Positions 27,911 through 42,704 of a stretch of DNA of 64,000 bases are shown piece by piece. Position 1 is the stretch's first letter. Every line of letters starts with the position of its first letter. Source of the DNA: Macrobrachium rosenbergii (Eukaryota; Arthropoda; Malacostraca; Decapoda; Palaemonidae); the NCBI RefSeq assembly GCF_040412425.1, contig NC_089783.1, positions 41,074,125-41,138,124 of the forward strand. Direction: 5' to 3'. Made by a program: the position numbers and the translations under genes. The notes below the pieces were generated by a model. It made no database searches, had not been told where the DNA came from, and worked only from the letters and a program-made list of their open reading frames with translations.

Positions 27911-30078
27911 CTCAGGTGAAACAAAGTTTACCTATAGCGTTCGGATACCCTAAGTTTCCAATAAAGCTGAACAACCATCTCCCAAAACCTATTTCTCCCT
28001 AAATATGAGTTAATATATCTCCAACAATCTGGTCACTTGTTGCCAATAACGAGGACGACCGTTGGCAAAATTTTAGTAAAATTCCACTAATTACAGTATG
28101 CGCAATGAAACTAACAAACTGAAAGGCAAATAAACATACAAAAAAAAAAACATAGCCTCTTTTTGGGCTGAAATTACCAGATTGCTGCTCATTAGATACC
28201 TCTTCACGTGCAGAAAGTGTCACTAATAACACACCCTCTACATAGAAGCGTCCTTGTAGCCATAGAAATGGCTCTTACAATTTTTATTAGACATATTAAA
28301 AAAAATATAGCCCTACTTACTAATGAATCTTTCATGTAGGTTCCCCTTCATTAGCGTCACGAGGCTGCGTTGGTTTTGAGGTGTATGGAGTCCGCCCTTC
28401 TACTAATTAGATCCAACACCTTGATGTTCTTGGAGTGAACGGAAGGTATCCAGAATTTCAATAGGCTTGGTTTTTTTTTATAGCGTCTTAACACTAATTA
28501 ACTGGTTTCTATTTCGGAACTGATGTAAAATCTTGAGCATTTGGTGACCCAGTTATGTGATTTTAATTTTCAAAGCAATTATACAAAAAGAAACTCGTTT
28601 CAAGTCATCTATAGATTCGAATCTCTAACATATAAAATCTAATACTGATTGAGTCGTAAGAAGTGAACGGTTGCGGGCTTCTAAATTATGAATTATAAAA
28701 AGAATAATGACGAAGATCCATTAATATTATTAATATTAACATTGTACTACTTAAGAATCATTGGTATTGTTCATAATGGTATTTTTAACATCAGAATTAT
28801 TCAAAATGAGCATAAATGCTTATGAAACAAGAGGAAAACAGTAATGAAAAAGGAATACTGACTCATTAATATACGAATACAAAAAATATATAAAATATAT
28901 ATCCGAATATATAAAGCTGAGAATACATGAAAATAAAGTTAGCATATAAAATGATCTTATGACATCAGCATCTGCTTATTCCATTTGTTATTCATCAACT
29001 TTCATATCCTCTCCCATACCCTGCACACAAAGAACACCATTTCAACTGCCTATTACATTTCCATGATGAATATAGAACTCCTTGCGCACAAAGTTATTGT
29101 ATCTTTATATGAAATGAACACTGGTCGTTTCGTTCTTACTCTTCTATGATCCTACTGCTCAACATTTAGAATATGTTCTCCACATTCAGGCAGACATTCG
29201 TTAGATACACGAATCAACCAAAATTTCTTCCTAACTTTGACCTGTCGATTCATCTATAAAAAAAATGTTATTTACACATCTGCTTCACATCTGTTCATAT
29301 CCTCAAGTCTACAGAAACTGAAGTTTTGTGATTACTTTTTATATTCCATCAGTTTTATCATGTCCATTTAACGATTCTTGGCTTTCGGTTACTGTCATGT
29401 AAGTGTCTTCTTGCACTCTACTGCTGTGTGTAATTTTCCTCTCAGATACCCCACTACAATTGAGACTAACAAATACAAAGCCACAGACCCGTAATCTTTG
29501 AAAACATTCGGTAAATGTTTCCAGCGTTTATGACTTTTTATATTTAGATCCCTCCTTAACCACAGTATTTGGAAGCGCCAGCAATATGAAACACATTAGA
29601 GACTATAACACATTTCAAAGTTGAATATATCCTTTCCTCGGTGGGAAAATGACACTTAAGTGCCATATCATAAAGAAATAGAAACGTTACCTCTGAGACT
29701 GTAACAATAAATACAAGCATAATCTGCTGCTGAGATTCAAGTGTTCCATAAAAGAGGATACATGGGCACTGGAAATAGCAGAGTAGAACGATGGAATTAT
29801 AAATGAGGTGAGCGATTCCGAGTCCCTTGCCAAGACTATAAGGAAAACCAAGGGCCACTTTATGAATGCATTATGTTAGCACGCATACTGTTAAACGAAG
29901 TCATTTCGTTTCCAACTTCAGAAGCTTTGGGGATTTTTGGTTTTTTATTCACAGTTTAATCTTCAGTGGGATCTCTATTTCTCATGAGCCTCTTCCATCT
30001 TTTTCCCTCTTGAACGGATTATTTCAAGATCGGTTTTTGGTAGACGTTTTTCGGATGGATGCCCTTATTAGAAATTGG
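27909..30078. other. Gene-free stretch with one unexplained 100-codon frame
   Basis: The minus-strand frame 29556-29858 is 100 codons with hydrophobic segments. It has no recognised domain and no splice signals I trust. I leave it uncalled. The rest holds nothing recognisable. Confidence 0.45.
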
Positions 30079-30124
30079 TATATATATATATACACACGCA
30101 CACGCATCGCACACAACACACAAG

Positions 30125-30211
<87 letters not shown>
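30079..30211. repeat. (AT)n microsatellite with internal AC-rich part
   Basis: AT, then irregular ACAC/GCAC words (30092-30122), then a long AT array to 30210. Confidence 0.97.
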
Positions 30212-30213
<2 letters not shown>

Positions 30214-30265
30214 CAAGGTATTTGTGCGCAACATTTTAATAGAATAATCATTAATTGGAAGGATA

Positions 30266-30267
<2 letters not shown>

Positions 30268-30336
<69 letters not shown>
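30268..30336. repeat. (AG)n microsatellite
   Basis: AG array 57 bp after the AT array. Confidence 0.98.
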
Positions 30337-30340
<4 letters not shown>

Positions 30341-30623
30341 ATGCAGATCTACATGTTTCAATAAATAAAAGGAAGGAAAAAAATGGAGCAGTATCCTGAA
30401 ATATACTGGTTTTTACCTTTAGTCTTAATCTTCAAAGTAACCGTAGGCTCTCCTTAAATATGCCTTTGTTAAACAGGCACCACAACTGTAGACCAACGAA
30501 TGCTAATTAGAAACTATTGTACAGACTACGACATCCTGAGAATTAAGAGCCTCAATTCATATTATGAAGTATTGATACATCTATTTGTATTGCGTTTTCC
30601 AATATACTATTAATAAACAAGTA
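30337..30623. other. Gene-free spacer
   Basis: Nothing recognised. Confidence 0.5.
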
Positions 30624-31051
30624 AAAAATGCGCCGAAGTTTCTTCGGCACAATCGAATTTACTGTACAGCCGCTACAGCGCAGAATCAGGGCCACCGAAA
30701 ACAGATCTATCTTTCGGTGGTATCGATATAATGCTGTATGAGCCACGGCCTATGAAATTTTAACAACGGGCCGGTGGTGACCTGTCCTATATCGTTACCA
30801 GAAGCACGATTATGGCTAAATTTAACTTTAAATAAAATAAAAACCACTGAGGATAGGGGTCTGCAATTTGGTATGTTTGATGATTGGGGGGTGGATGATC
30901 AACATACCACTTTGCAGGTCTCTAGCCTCAGTAGGTTTTAAGATCTGAGGGCGGACAGAAAAAGTGCGGACAGAAAAATGTTAGGACAGAAAAAAGTGCG
31001 GACGGACAGACAAAGCCGCCACAATAGTTTTCTTTTACAGAAAACTAAAAA
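30624..31051 (+). repeat. Family-P dispersed repeat, copy 2 (full length)
   Basis: Starts at GCGCCGAAGTTTCTTCGGCA and ends at the TTTTACAGAAAACTAAAA word. The order is head with a small GCCGAAG.TTCGGC hairpin, CTTTCGGTGGT, ATAATGCTGTATGAGCC, the palindrome (arms about 30841-30880 and 30900-30940, imperfect here), and the tail with repeated GGACAGAAAAAGTGCGGAC. Short terminal inverted words occur, AGTTTTCTGTA-like near the start and TTTTACAGAAAACT at the end. It has no coding frame of its own, and the 94-codon frame beginning 30978 is chance. Confidence 0.88.
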
Positions 31052-33127
31052 GGAGATACTTTCAGGTAAATCCCACAAGGGAGAGAGACTACGATATCCA
31101 AGAAACTGCTTGACACAAACTTCCAAAGATAAATCTTTTAAACTAATCGTAGGTATTCAGCTTCCCAGAGTTCTAGAACGGTTTGTATTTGTGGGTGTCA
31201 GATGTGTAAATTGTTTCGCATCTTTACGAGGCAGCTGGGGACATTCATTTTACGAAATCTAAACTTTTTATACCTTTTATTTTCATATGACTAAGGTTTC
31301 TTGAAGTACAGTTATTTCTTGATTTCATCTGAATTATTTATAAGCAGGTGAAATTCTTTAAAGAAAGGCCACATAGAACTAAAATAGAAATATCCAGTGA
31401 CCTTTATTTTATATCTTAGTTTTTCTTCATCTTCGTCTTCTGATTTAGAAAAACTAAGAGATAAAATAAATAAATATATATACATATATGTATATACTGT
31501 ATGTGTGTGAGTATATAGAGCATGAAGCCACGGAAAAAGTGAAACAAGGAGCAAAAAATCTTTCGCCTTTTTCAGTAGTACTGTAAAGCATTTTCGAGCA
31601 AAACTTCATATAACAAGAAAAAGGAATTACAAGGAAGATTGTTTCTTATCTGATAATGATGTTTGCTTGAAAATGACACACACACACACAGGTGCAAGAT
31701 ACTGCACTCCGGTGTTTCACCTTGCTCATGTCCATACGCTCTGTTTATAGCTTATGCTTCGTCTGAATTATCGCGGAAGAGATTGTACTTCCACGCACAC
31801 ATATATATATTTGGCTTATTAGTGTAATATACTCCGGACAGGTATGAGGTTTTGTTTTTCAACACCTCATAAAGTGTATATATTTCAAGTATGCGATAAA
31901 CGTAAATACCGACTCATTTCTTTCCCATCATTGTAGAAAACATTCTTATAATATTCATGGGTCACTGATAGATCCTCTTGAGATGAAAAAATTGTCCTTA
32001 AAAATGCATGAAACCATTGTGCTTCGTTGACTGAATTCCCTGACATTTCTGTCTGTCAGTAAACATTTTCACGTCACTTAGAGTCGAAGAAATAAATGAT
32101 GTTCCCTGCCAGGGTTATCAACAGTGCTTTTTCTTTTAGTTTTAAAACGTCATTTCAAAGTTTGATTTAGCATATAAGAGGATTCTACAAATTAATTTTC
32201 TTCTCTGAGATGTCCACTAAAATATTTACAGACCTTTTTAGCCTGGACTCTCTTATTCATGTTTATTCCTTGACATTTTCAGGTGCTCATTTGGACAAAT
32301 GAACATTTGAATAATAGTTGGTGGTATTGTGGAATAAGAATGCGGGGCACTCGTAATTAAGCGAAAATACCCACAAATGTAGACACTGCTGACACAAAGT
32401 TCTGTCATCCAACGAGATTGTTTGTCAACTATTGTTTAACAATGTGTTTATGAAGTAATAATCTAAGAGATAACTTGTAGTTAATTTTATGCATAAACCA
32501 ACTTGATTAATCCCTAAATTCTTCAGCATTAATTTTAAATCATCTTAAATTACCTTGTAAATTACTGAAAATAATGAATTACCGAATCAATTATGTTCTT
32601 CATTTGGTGCTTAATGAACAGCTATTGTTGCAAATCCATAACTGAAACTCTGATTCTCAAGCAAACAACTTCAAATTCAATCTCTTCACGGCTTCAGATT
32701 TAATGTGTGCATGTGTGTATGTGTGTGTGTGTTGATCAACTAAACGCCTTTTCTCCCAAAACCCACAACACCTAAAATCGTAAGCTCTCCCACGCTCGCT
32801 AAGAAACCGAACGTCTACCAATAAGAAGATTTAGGAGGGGAAACGACTCTGAGAAATCAGATGAGCAGGAGCAGGAATTTGGGTCTAGTACTTCTATTGG
32901 CTGTAATCCAACACGAGATTCAGATCTATGACCACTTTGGAAAGTGAACGGAAGGCTAACGATAACAAACGGCAAGATTCGTCAAGACTCTGCATTTACT
33001 GTACGTATCTAGATTCCCTGACTGACAGATGAGGTCAGGATACCTCTCCAGTACCTTAATAGAAAAATAGCTTTTTTTTTATGTCGCATCTTCAGATTTA
33101 GGGTTAATACATACCACAAAGGGATAT

Positions 33128-33128
<1 letters not shown>

Positions 33129-33174
<46 letters not shown>
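33129..33174. repeat. (AG)n microsatellite
   Basis: Uninterrupted AG array followed by a short G-rich run. Confidence 0.98.
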
Positions 33175-33178
<4 letters not shown>

Positions 33179-34326
33179 GGGGTTTGAGGAGCCGCTTAAG
33201 TCGAACTGATGTGCATTAAGTCTGAAAATTGTCATGAAATTCCCAGATTTTTCCTTAGAAGATTAACGTGAAAAATAGAGGTTTCCTACATTAAATAAAG
33301 TCAAATATATTTCAGTAACCACTAATATCCCCTAATCACCATTTTCCATTGTGCATTAAATTTTTGATGAAGTGGAATTTTTTATAACATTTCAAAAAAA
33401 AAAATACTGCAAAGCTCTTTTTATACCGTTGACATTTTCAATAGCAACCCTTACTATTCAAACGTAAGCTAACAAAGCACGGCTCTGTATAATATTCATG
33501 AATGTTTTGCGGTCTGAACAAGGGCTACTTATCAAACTGTATATAATCCTATCATATCGGAAATCTTTCTCGTGTTCTCATGACTTTTACCATATACATC
33601 TCTATAGAAGGAGTTCCTAGCATTTTAATATTCAACTTTAACAGGTAACCAAATGATACATTCAGAAAAAGAGACAAAATCACGCAGATGTTTTAGTCAA
33701 ATGATGAATGCCCGTGTTGTTTCAATCTTAACTTGTTATGAAAACATGTATTTGAGAGAGAAAGGAGAGAAGCTCTTGTTTTGTTATCGTTGGGACTTTG
33801 CTTTTCTTGACTCACGTACTGCTCACAATTATTCTGTTTGCGAAATTCATTTCGTTTTTCCTCCTCTCTTGTGTCATTTTCAAAGCAAACCCAGCTTTCC
33901 ACCCTAAAATATTTATTCAAAAGGTCATGATGTTCTTGTATCTCTATGAACGTTACGATCAGAACTTTAACTGCATTCCATGAAAATCTGCTGCCCTCTT
34001 TTTCTCTCCCATGAAGGATTTCTTTAGAGTTAGTCGTGCTTATATAAAAAGGTTACTTTATTAAAGCGGATTTTGAAAACAGCCATTTTTTCTCCATCTG
34101 TATCCAAGAAAACATATTCACAAGAAAAAACATCGTTACAAATTGAATATTTTCGAGAGTAATTTATATCCTTACTCAAAACTTTCAATAGCATAAAAGA
34201 ATCTTTTATTGGAGGGGATGGATTATACGTTATAGCTTCTTTTTAACCGAAATAAATATATTTACCGACAAACATCTGATTCACCCAAAATTTTTTTCAT
34301 AAACTAAAAAGCATATGAGAGTGAAT

Positions 34327-34350
34327 CCCCCCCCCCCAAAAAAAAAAAAA
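34327..34350 (+). repeat. C-run followed by A-run
   Basis: Eleven C directly followed by thirteen A. Confidence 0.9.
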
Positions 34351-36148
34351 GACAGTTTTGTTTCAATCAAACTGTTTTGTCAGGATGATAATTTTTACAT
34401 GATAAAATAGTTTTACCTGATTTGACATTTCGTCTAAGCCTCTAATTACCTCAGATCAGAGTAAAAAATGGCTTTCGAGCTAATTAGCTTTGTTTGGATT
34501 TGTTGCCACGAAATAAAATTCATAATGACATTTTTGTTCCAAGAGTTTTTCTTTGTGATTTCGCACTGAACACAAACATTGTTAAAAGGATTTCCAGCGA
34601 TTACGAGTCAATTCCTATGTTCATGTGAACTAAAGTTGGCAATGTAGTAACTTACAGGGCCAGTCTCATTCTAGGTTAATGTTGCACTATCAGAAACGTC
34701 CTACTATCAGGTACAATTCATTGGCCACAGTTACACATAATATATAATGGTCTGAAACCAATGACAACTGCCTTCTGGTATCCTAGTCTAGTTTTACCAA
34801 TTCCAGATGTAAAGTGAGATTTTTTTTTTTTTAGTAAGAGAATTATGCTTATGATAATAATATGAAACATTAATTCCAAACCAAGTTCTTTTAGTTGCTT
34901 TACCCCGTTTATCAATAAACCCCGCCTTTCTTCTTTTTTTTCCTCTTTCCTCTTTATTCTGGTCTGTACTACACAAGAAAACAGGTTGTCCGCTGCATTA
35001 GCCCTCACCCTTAAGATAGTTCTAGTCAAGGCCTTTCTTTGGGCCTTGGTCCTAGTGAGTCAAAACCGACTTACCTGGTCAATATAAACAGGAGATATAA
35101 ACTTTTGCTACTTAACATGAAAGAGGTCAAGGGAAAAGCAATTGCTACAGAAAAGGACATCAATCGAAGCCCTGACGGATATACAAACTAATAAGATGAC
35201 GAAAATGAGAACGAATATTTGTCTACGGGTTTGGGAGAAGGTAAAGGGTTACTGCCCTGGGTGGATTGAATGTGAGTGCAGTTGCCAAGGGAAGGACTGC
35301 AAGAGAGACACAATGTGATTAACAGGAGTGAAGGAAAGTTGCAAGACTCTTATGGAAATATTTGATCGATGGAAACGCATAATTCTAAAGATTTTTTACC
35401 ATAAATAAGGAACGCAATTGGGAAAAAGAAATTGAAATAAAAAAAGATGATAATGAGGTAAACGTGTATATATATAATAATTTTTCCTGATTAAAATATT
35501 ATAAAATCCTACTCCAAAAGGATTGGATAGCGAACCACTAAAAGGAGCTTTGTTAAAGCTAGCAACTGATTTAGAATCTCCAATAATAATTTTAAAAACC
35601 ATTTGATAAAATGGAAGAATAATAGTTATTCCATCTATCTGATGATACCATTTTTCAATTTCTGTTAATTTTACTAAGTCATTCATTGGGAATCTTTAAC
35701 GTTAATACTATCACATGTGTATGGGGATCAAGGTAAATTATTCTCTACTGCATTTGTATGTGTACTAAAATATCACAATATACCATAACACATATCTAGC
35801 AAAAATGATGATACCTGATTTAAAAACGAACAGGAAAGTTTCAGATTAAAAGAAGCAATCATGGGCCGCGTATTTTTGTTAATATACTTGCTCACCATTG
35901 ACTCATTAACATTGACTTCATTAATATATATACTTTATATATATATATATATATCGTTTAAAGCACTGAAGTCAAGGCTAAAAGGTAATATTTCATACTT
36001 GCAACTAAGGATTTTCTTAAGTGACCCATCTCCTTACAGTCGACCGCGGTCTCATTCTCCTGTTTCGAGACATATGGGGTCGGTTTCTGTATAATATTAA
36101 TTTGTGAAATATCTCCGTAGTCGATATGCAATATTCATAAACATCTAC

Positions 36149-37550
<1,402 letters not shown>

Positions 37551-37950
37551 AGTAAAACTGAGCCTAAGTTTCTTCGGCGCAATCTAGTTTTCTGTACAGC
37601 CGCTACAGCGTATAATCGAGAGCACCCAAAATACTTCAAACTTTCGGTGGCCTCGGTATAATGCTGTATGAGCAGCTGCCCATGAAACATTAACTACGGC
37701 CCGGTGGTTGCCTATCCTATATCGTTGCCAGAAGCACGATTATGCTAACTTTAACCTTAAATAAAATAAAAACTCCTGAGGCTAGAGGACTGCAATATGC
37801 AATGTTTGATGACTGGAGGGTGGACGATCAACATAACAATTTGCAGCCCTCTATCCTCAGTAGTTTTTAAGATCTGAGGGCGGACAGAATTAAGAGCAGA
37901 CGGACAGACAAAGCCGGCGCAATAGTGTTCTTTTACAGAAAACAAAAAGG
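37551..37950 (+). repeat. Family-P dispersed repeat, copy 3
   Basis: Same order as copy 2, from TTTCTTCGGCGCAATC through CTTTCGGTGGCC, ATAATGCTGTATGAGC, the palindrome (about 37775-37868) and the GGGCGGACAGAA tail to TTTTACAGAAAAC at 37949. Confidence 0.9.
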
Positions 37951-38543
37951 TATTTGTTATCGCTCTATAATTTGATATGTATTTCACAAGGGCTGTTTTT
38001 CGCTAAAGGTCAAAATTTGAAATTTCCTTGTATGAAAAGTAAATTGAATACATTCATACCGAAATAAATTGTATTTATGACGTGATCAATATGTTCACAA
38101 AGATACTAGATTGCATAACATATCTGAATCAAAATTATCATTTAAGTGCACATAGAAAAAGTTTTCCATCCCTTAACCTTTTCTATAAATAGTAGAGAGG
38201 GGGGAATAACGATAATGACAGCAGGTGTTCAGTAAAAAAAAAAAAAAGTTCTTGCCAAACTCGAAAATGTTTCTTTCGAAAACGCTAACGCTTGTTTGTA
38301 ATCCGCTTCACAGGCAGATAACTTTACAAAGCATATTTGCAAATCCAGAAGGGGAGATATAGAAGTTTTAACGCATGCATAACGAAATTTAACCTATTTG
38401 AAAACTCTCTGAAATATTACTGGAAACATCTTGCTCCTAAAGCTAACAATGTGGTTATGTGTAATAGTAATGACATTCCTATTTTAAATATAGGGTATGT
38501 AGTGGTTTACAAAACTCAATGAATGTAAACTAGAGAAATTCAG
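37951..38543. other. Spacer between inverted family-P copies
   Basis: 593 bp with no recognised feature. A 61-codon frame at 38337-38522 is treated as chance. Confidence 0.5.
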
Positions 38544-38896
38544 CTTTTTAGTTTCTGTAAAAGAAAACTGTTGTGCCGGCTTTGTCCGTTCTCCCTCAGA
38601 TCTAAAACACTACTGAGGCTAGAGAGCTGCAAATTGATATGTTGATCATCCACCCTCCAATCATCAAACATACCAAATTGCAGCCCTCTAGCCTCAGCAG
38701 CTTTTATTTTATTTAAGGCTAAAGTTAGACATAATCGTATTTCTGGTAGCGATACAGGTACCAACAACATAGGCCACCACCGGACCGTGGCTGAGTTTCA
38801 TGGGCCGCAGCTAAGAGTTTTATGGCCCGTGGCTGAGGCCACCGCCGGACAGAAAACTCGAATGCGACGGGGACTTCCGCGCATATTTTAATTTTT
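38544..38896 (-). repeat. Family-P dispersed repeat, copy 4 (inverted)
   Basis: Reverse-complement copy. It enters at the TTTTTAGTTTCTGTAAAAG end, passes the palindrome (about 38605-38705) and ends in GAAAACTCGAATGCG...CTTCCGCGCAT. The CTTTCGGTGG segment is lost or altered. Confidence 0.88.
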
Positions 38897-39775
38897 TGTA
38901 GTTCACACTAAAATCTTCCTTACATTTCATTCTCATTCAAGTGTTTTAAGGGAATGCATAAAAGCTTTTAGATGAAGGCGTGGATATCACGATTTGAAGG
39001 AATTTTTCGTCGCTGATAAAAATATAAAGATCCTCTAGAATTTAGATAAGCTAAAATATATATTTCAGAACAAATGTCAGGTATCAAAGATAATTCTGGC
39101 AGGGAGAAATCGTTCGCCCTTGTACGAAGACTTTTCTGTATTATACGATTTACGATTTTCATGAAGGCAAGTTCATGAGGAAAAAGATATCTATCGTAAG
39201 GAGGACAGCCAAGATATTCAATGGTAAGTAAAGCAAGTAATCAAACTCGAGCATTCAGATGTATAAAAATTCTATGTGGAGCATAAAGAGTAATTATTAT
39301 GGGAAAATAACATAGCAGTTGTTGTTGCAAAATGCTACAACCTCCCGTTCCTTATTTGGGAAAGCAGCCCTCTACGAAATAGGAATAGAAAAATCAACTC
39401 TGCAGGACACATGATAAAAAAGAAAAACGATTAAGATAGACACCAACGTAAACTAAACAATATAATAACAAATGCCAGCGAAGTGAGACGCATATCAGTC
39501 TCACCAACCAAAAGGATTTGCATCAAGTATGAACCTCTGCATCTGCAACTATTCAACTAAAGAATTGGGAAGGTCATCTGCAATTTGGTTACACGGGGAA
39601 TACGACTTCTAAAAACTGTATAGTACTGAATTTCACATAAGAAAAGGCAAGAACTGAAAGTATATTTAGTACTAAGTGGTGCATATTACAGTCTGAGGGG
39701 ATAATATGAATGCAGTGATTGATCAAAATTACAAAACAAAACTGGTACAAAATGTACAATGGGGCTTACTGGAAT
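38897..39775. other. Gene-free stretch
   Basis: Nothing recognised. Confidence 0.5.
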
Positions 39776-39980
39776 ACAGAGTTTAGGCCAAAGGCCAAGC
39801 GCTGGGACCTATGAGGTCATTCAGCGCTGAAAGGAAAATTGAGAGTAAAAGGTTACAAAGATGTAAAAGGAGGAAAACCTCGCGGTTGCACTATGAAATA
39901 ATCGTTAGGAGAGGATGGACAGCAAGTTGGAAGAAAGATTATATGAATGAAGACACAGTAAAAGGAATGAAAGGGGATGA
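39776..39980 (+). mobile_element. SINE-like dispersed repeat, copy 1 (3'-truncated)
   Basis: Begins at about TACAGAGTTTAGGCCAAAGG and continues AGCGCTGGGACCTATGAGGT, TTCAGCGCTGAAAGG, GGAGGAAAACCTCGCGGTTG and AGTAAAAGGAATGAAAGGGG. I recall this family as widespread in decapods. The 3' third seen in copy 2 (TGCACTGA.TGCACTA.CCCC) is absent. Confidence 0.75.
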
Positions 39981-40623
39981 GGTTTGATGAACCGGCGATC
40001 ATATATGATTTTGATATTTATGCAACGCATCGTAAAATATAAACGTGTTTACGTTGGTTTCAGGCAGTTAACTATATTGTTATTAGAAAATTGAAGCATA
40101 ATCCAAAATTATAAAAGTGTTTCAGGTTAGATTTACAAAGCCTGTTCTTATGGCATGTGATTGTACGAGAGGAGTTGCGTTAGGAGATAATGGAACATCA
40201 CGTTCTCAGCTCAAACGTTATCCCATTTCAGCTGTTCATATTACTGAATAAAGGAATTGAGTCACAGCCATACTTAGTGCACCTTCATGTGAAGAGAAAA
40301 ATACGCACACCTCGTAACATGAATTTCTTAATGGAGATTAAAAAAAATTAAGACTGCCAAAACAACGATTATATGGGTTCTTTGTAGCTACGAATTAGCA
40401 CGATACACAAGAGGTTCGCTTGGAAATTTATAAAAAAAAAAGTCCAACCGTTAAAGCAAAGACCTAACGAAAGTTATTTTTCACCTAAAATGCACAGCGT
40501 ATAAAAAACTGTATTCAAGCAAAACGCAATATGATTTCCTATGCACATTTACTACCTCTCCATATTTACATAATATATCAAAGCTGAATTTGAATTGATC
40601 AAACAAAATAAAAGACTGCTTAA

Positions 40624-40648
40624 CTCTCTCTCTCTCTCTCTCTCTCTC
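40624..40648. repeat. Short (CT)n microsatellite
   Basis: CT array of about 12 units. Confidence 0.95.
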
Positions 40649-40947
40649 CTCGGGCTGTCATCTCCCAGTGTTTGCACCGGAGTGATATAAAGTTCAAAGA
40701 TAGCCTGAAGGCATTCCGCAGGTTATATGCTGTCGGATTCTAATAAGGAAGTTAGGCCAAGTGGAAACGTGCGTGCAAGAAGGAATCCTCTTTACTTAAA
40801 TAGCTAAATTCCTCAAGACTGAGTAGATTGTAAAAAGATATTTAAATTAATCGAATCTACAATGAAAATAGTACCGAATATATTACGATAATCAGAGAAA
40901 ATAAACCTCAGCCTTGAAATATCACATACTGCACACTTACTTGTATA

Positions 40948-41160
40948 TAAATAAATAAATAAATAAATAAATATATAGATAAATAAATAACTAAATAAAC
41001 CAATCAATCAATCAATCAATAAAAAAATTAAATAATTGAGCCTAATAAAAAAACTAATAGATAAATAAATAGTAAATCAATCACTTAATCAATAAGAAAA
41101 TAACTAATTATTTAATTAATTAGATGGCAAATAAAAATAAATACATAAAAATGAAGGAAT
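40948..41160. repeat. Degenerate (AAAT)n/(CAAT)n tract
   Basis: AAATAAAT runs, five CAAT-type units near 41005-41022, then progressively degenerate TAAATAAA words. Confidence 0.85.
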
Positions 41161-41475
41161 AAGAACACTACCAGTGAATAACAGTGTGCATAACGGTGTC
41201 TCTTTCCATGACGTATAAGCTTTCACTTTCATGATAAATGGAGGAACGCCGTGAGAAAAAACGGACTACGGAACTAACTCCCCCTCTACAGTGATGAATG
41301 GCACCTCGAAATCTCTAGAGTATAAATTCTCTTATTTTATAGACCATCCTCGGTCGTCATGGATTACCTAAGAAGACAATACACATCTGTTCATCAAAGT
41401 TTTTATATATTAATTTCGTCGTCTGTCCGAATATGGGCAACAATTTAGACAACTTTCGTAATGATTCTATGATAT

Positions 41476-41833
41476 TTAGACTGCCAAAGAACTAGGCCAC
41501 TTTCGGCCGTTCAGCACTCAAGACACTGAAAAGAAAGAGTTGGAGTGGTTGGACAACAAATTAAAGAAATCTAGAAAATAAACATGAAGTGCAAGGGTCT
41601 GAAGGTGGACTGGGAGAAAACCTCACATTTGCACTAAGAATTAATAGTTGGAAAGCTTGGAGAACAAGATTGAAAATAACAAACGGGAATGGAGGTCACG
41701 CAAAAGGCTAAAACGTTGTTTCAGCTAGGATCTGAAGGGATGCTGCAAATCCCCTTTAATATTGTCTAAAGTGCTGTTTGCAAGGTGCACTGACTGCACT
41801 ATCCCCCTTACGGGTAAAAAAAAAAAAAAAAAC
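41476..41833 (+). mobile_element. SINE-like dispersed repeat, copy 2 (diverged, poly-A tail)
   Basis: Colinear with copy 1 through GTTCAGCACTCAAGACACTG, GGGAGAAAACCTCACATTTG and AATTAATAGTTGG. It then continues into the 3' part, GGATCTGAAGGGATGCTGCA and GGTGCACTGACTGCACTATC, with a CCCTTACGGG stem. It ends in a run of 18 A (41816-41833), as expected for retrotransposed insertion. Confidence 0.75.
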
Positions 41834-42704
41834 ATACGTATTTTGTCTGGTATTTGGTTTTAGGCATTTGACTGTCGGCCATCCATAGCATCAGGCACTA
41901 AATTCTATATCGAAATAGAGTGAGTCTGTTGGATTTTTATCAATAATATATTTTCATACATACATCACAGTAAATACTCTTGAAAAACATAAAGCAGCTA
42001 CGAATTATCAAATGTGAATTTTCTTTTGTACGCAAAAAAATATTCTTGTTGTCATGAGATCTTTCAAGAAAATACTCTAAATTTTGTTCTGAAATCACTG
42101 CATGTAGATCACGTTCCTGATTACGTCAACATGAGACAGTGTAGAAGAAATTCGTTTTTAATACACAGAGATTTAAACCACATACAGTGACGTAAACAAA
42201 TAATCACAATCAGAGGTCAAGTTTTATTTTAAAGAGAAGCTCACAATACCCCGATTATTTACCTTTCAGCGTGCGAATAATCTTTCTCTGTGGTGCTTTA
42301 ATAAGAGTTTCTGAAAAAAAAGTTTGTTCAGAACTTCATTTAATATTGGCCTTCGTGGCATAATAGGATTTCAAATTAGTGCGTAACAGTAGCAAATGAA
42401 GGATACAATTCTCGGAAAATCCACGAAGAATAATGTTTGGTATTTTATAAATCGACATTTCCGATATCCTAATTATTCAGATAATTTCTGACATTTTACA
42501 TGACCTTTACCAACTTTTTTTTATTTACAATTAATATAGTCCAGTGACTACATAAGAAAGATCGATGAATTTCTCTCTCTCTCTCTCTCTCTCAAAATTG
42601 TTTTAACGGCTTAATGTGACGTTAGCTCGAACCAAAACGTATTCATCGCCTGAAAGCTAGAATAGAAAGAAAAACTCACTTAAGATTTATGTTTTTTTTT
42701 TCAG

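Larger units (their letters stand above)
39981..41475. other. Gene-free stretch with tetranucleotide-rich part
   Basis: A short CT array (40624-40648) and an AAAT/CAAT-rich section (40948-41160). No gene seen. Confidence 0.5.

Noticed and set aside
29556..29858. 100-codon hydrophobic minus-strand frame
   Set aside because: No recognised domain and no support from neighbours. May be chance or part of an unidentified repeat.
35396..35686. 96-codon AT-rich minus frame considered as a nuclear mitochondrial insert
   Set aside because: The peptide does not match the pattern of any mitochondrial protein that I know.
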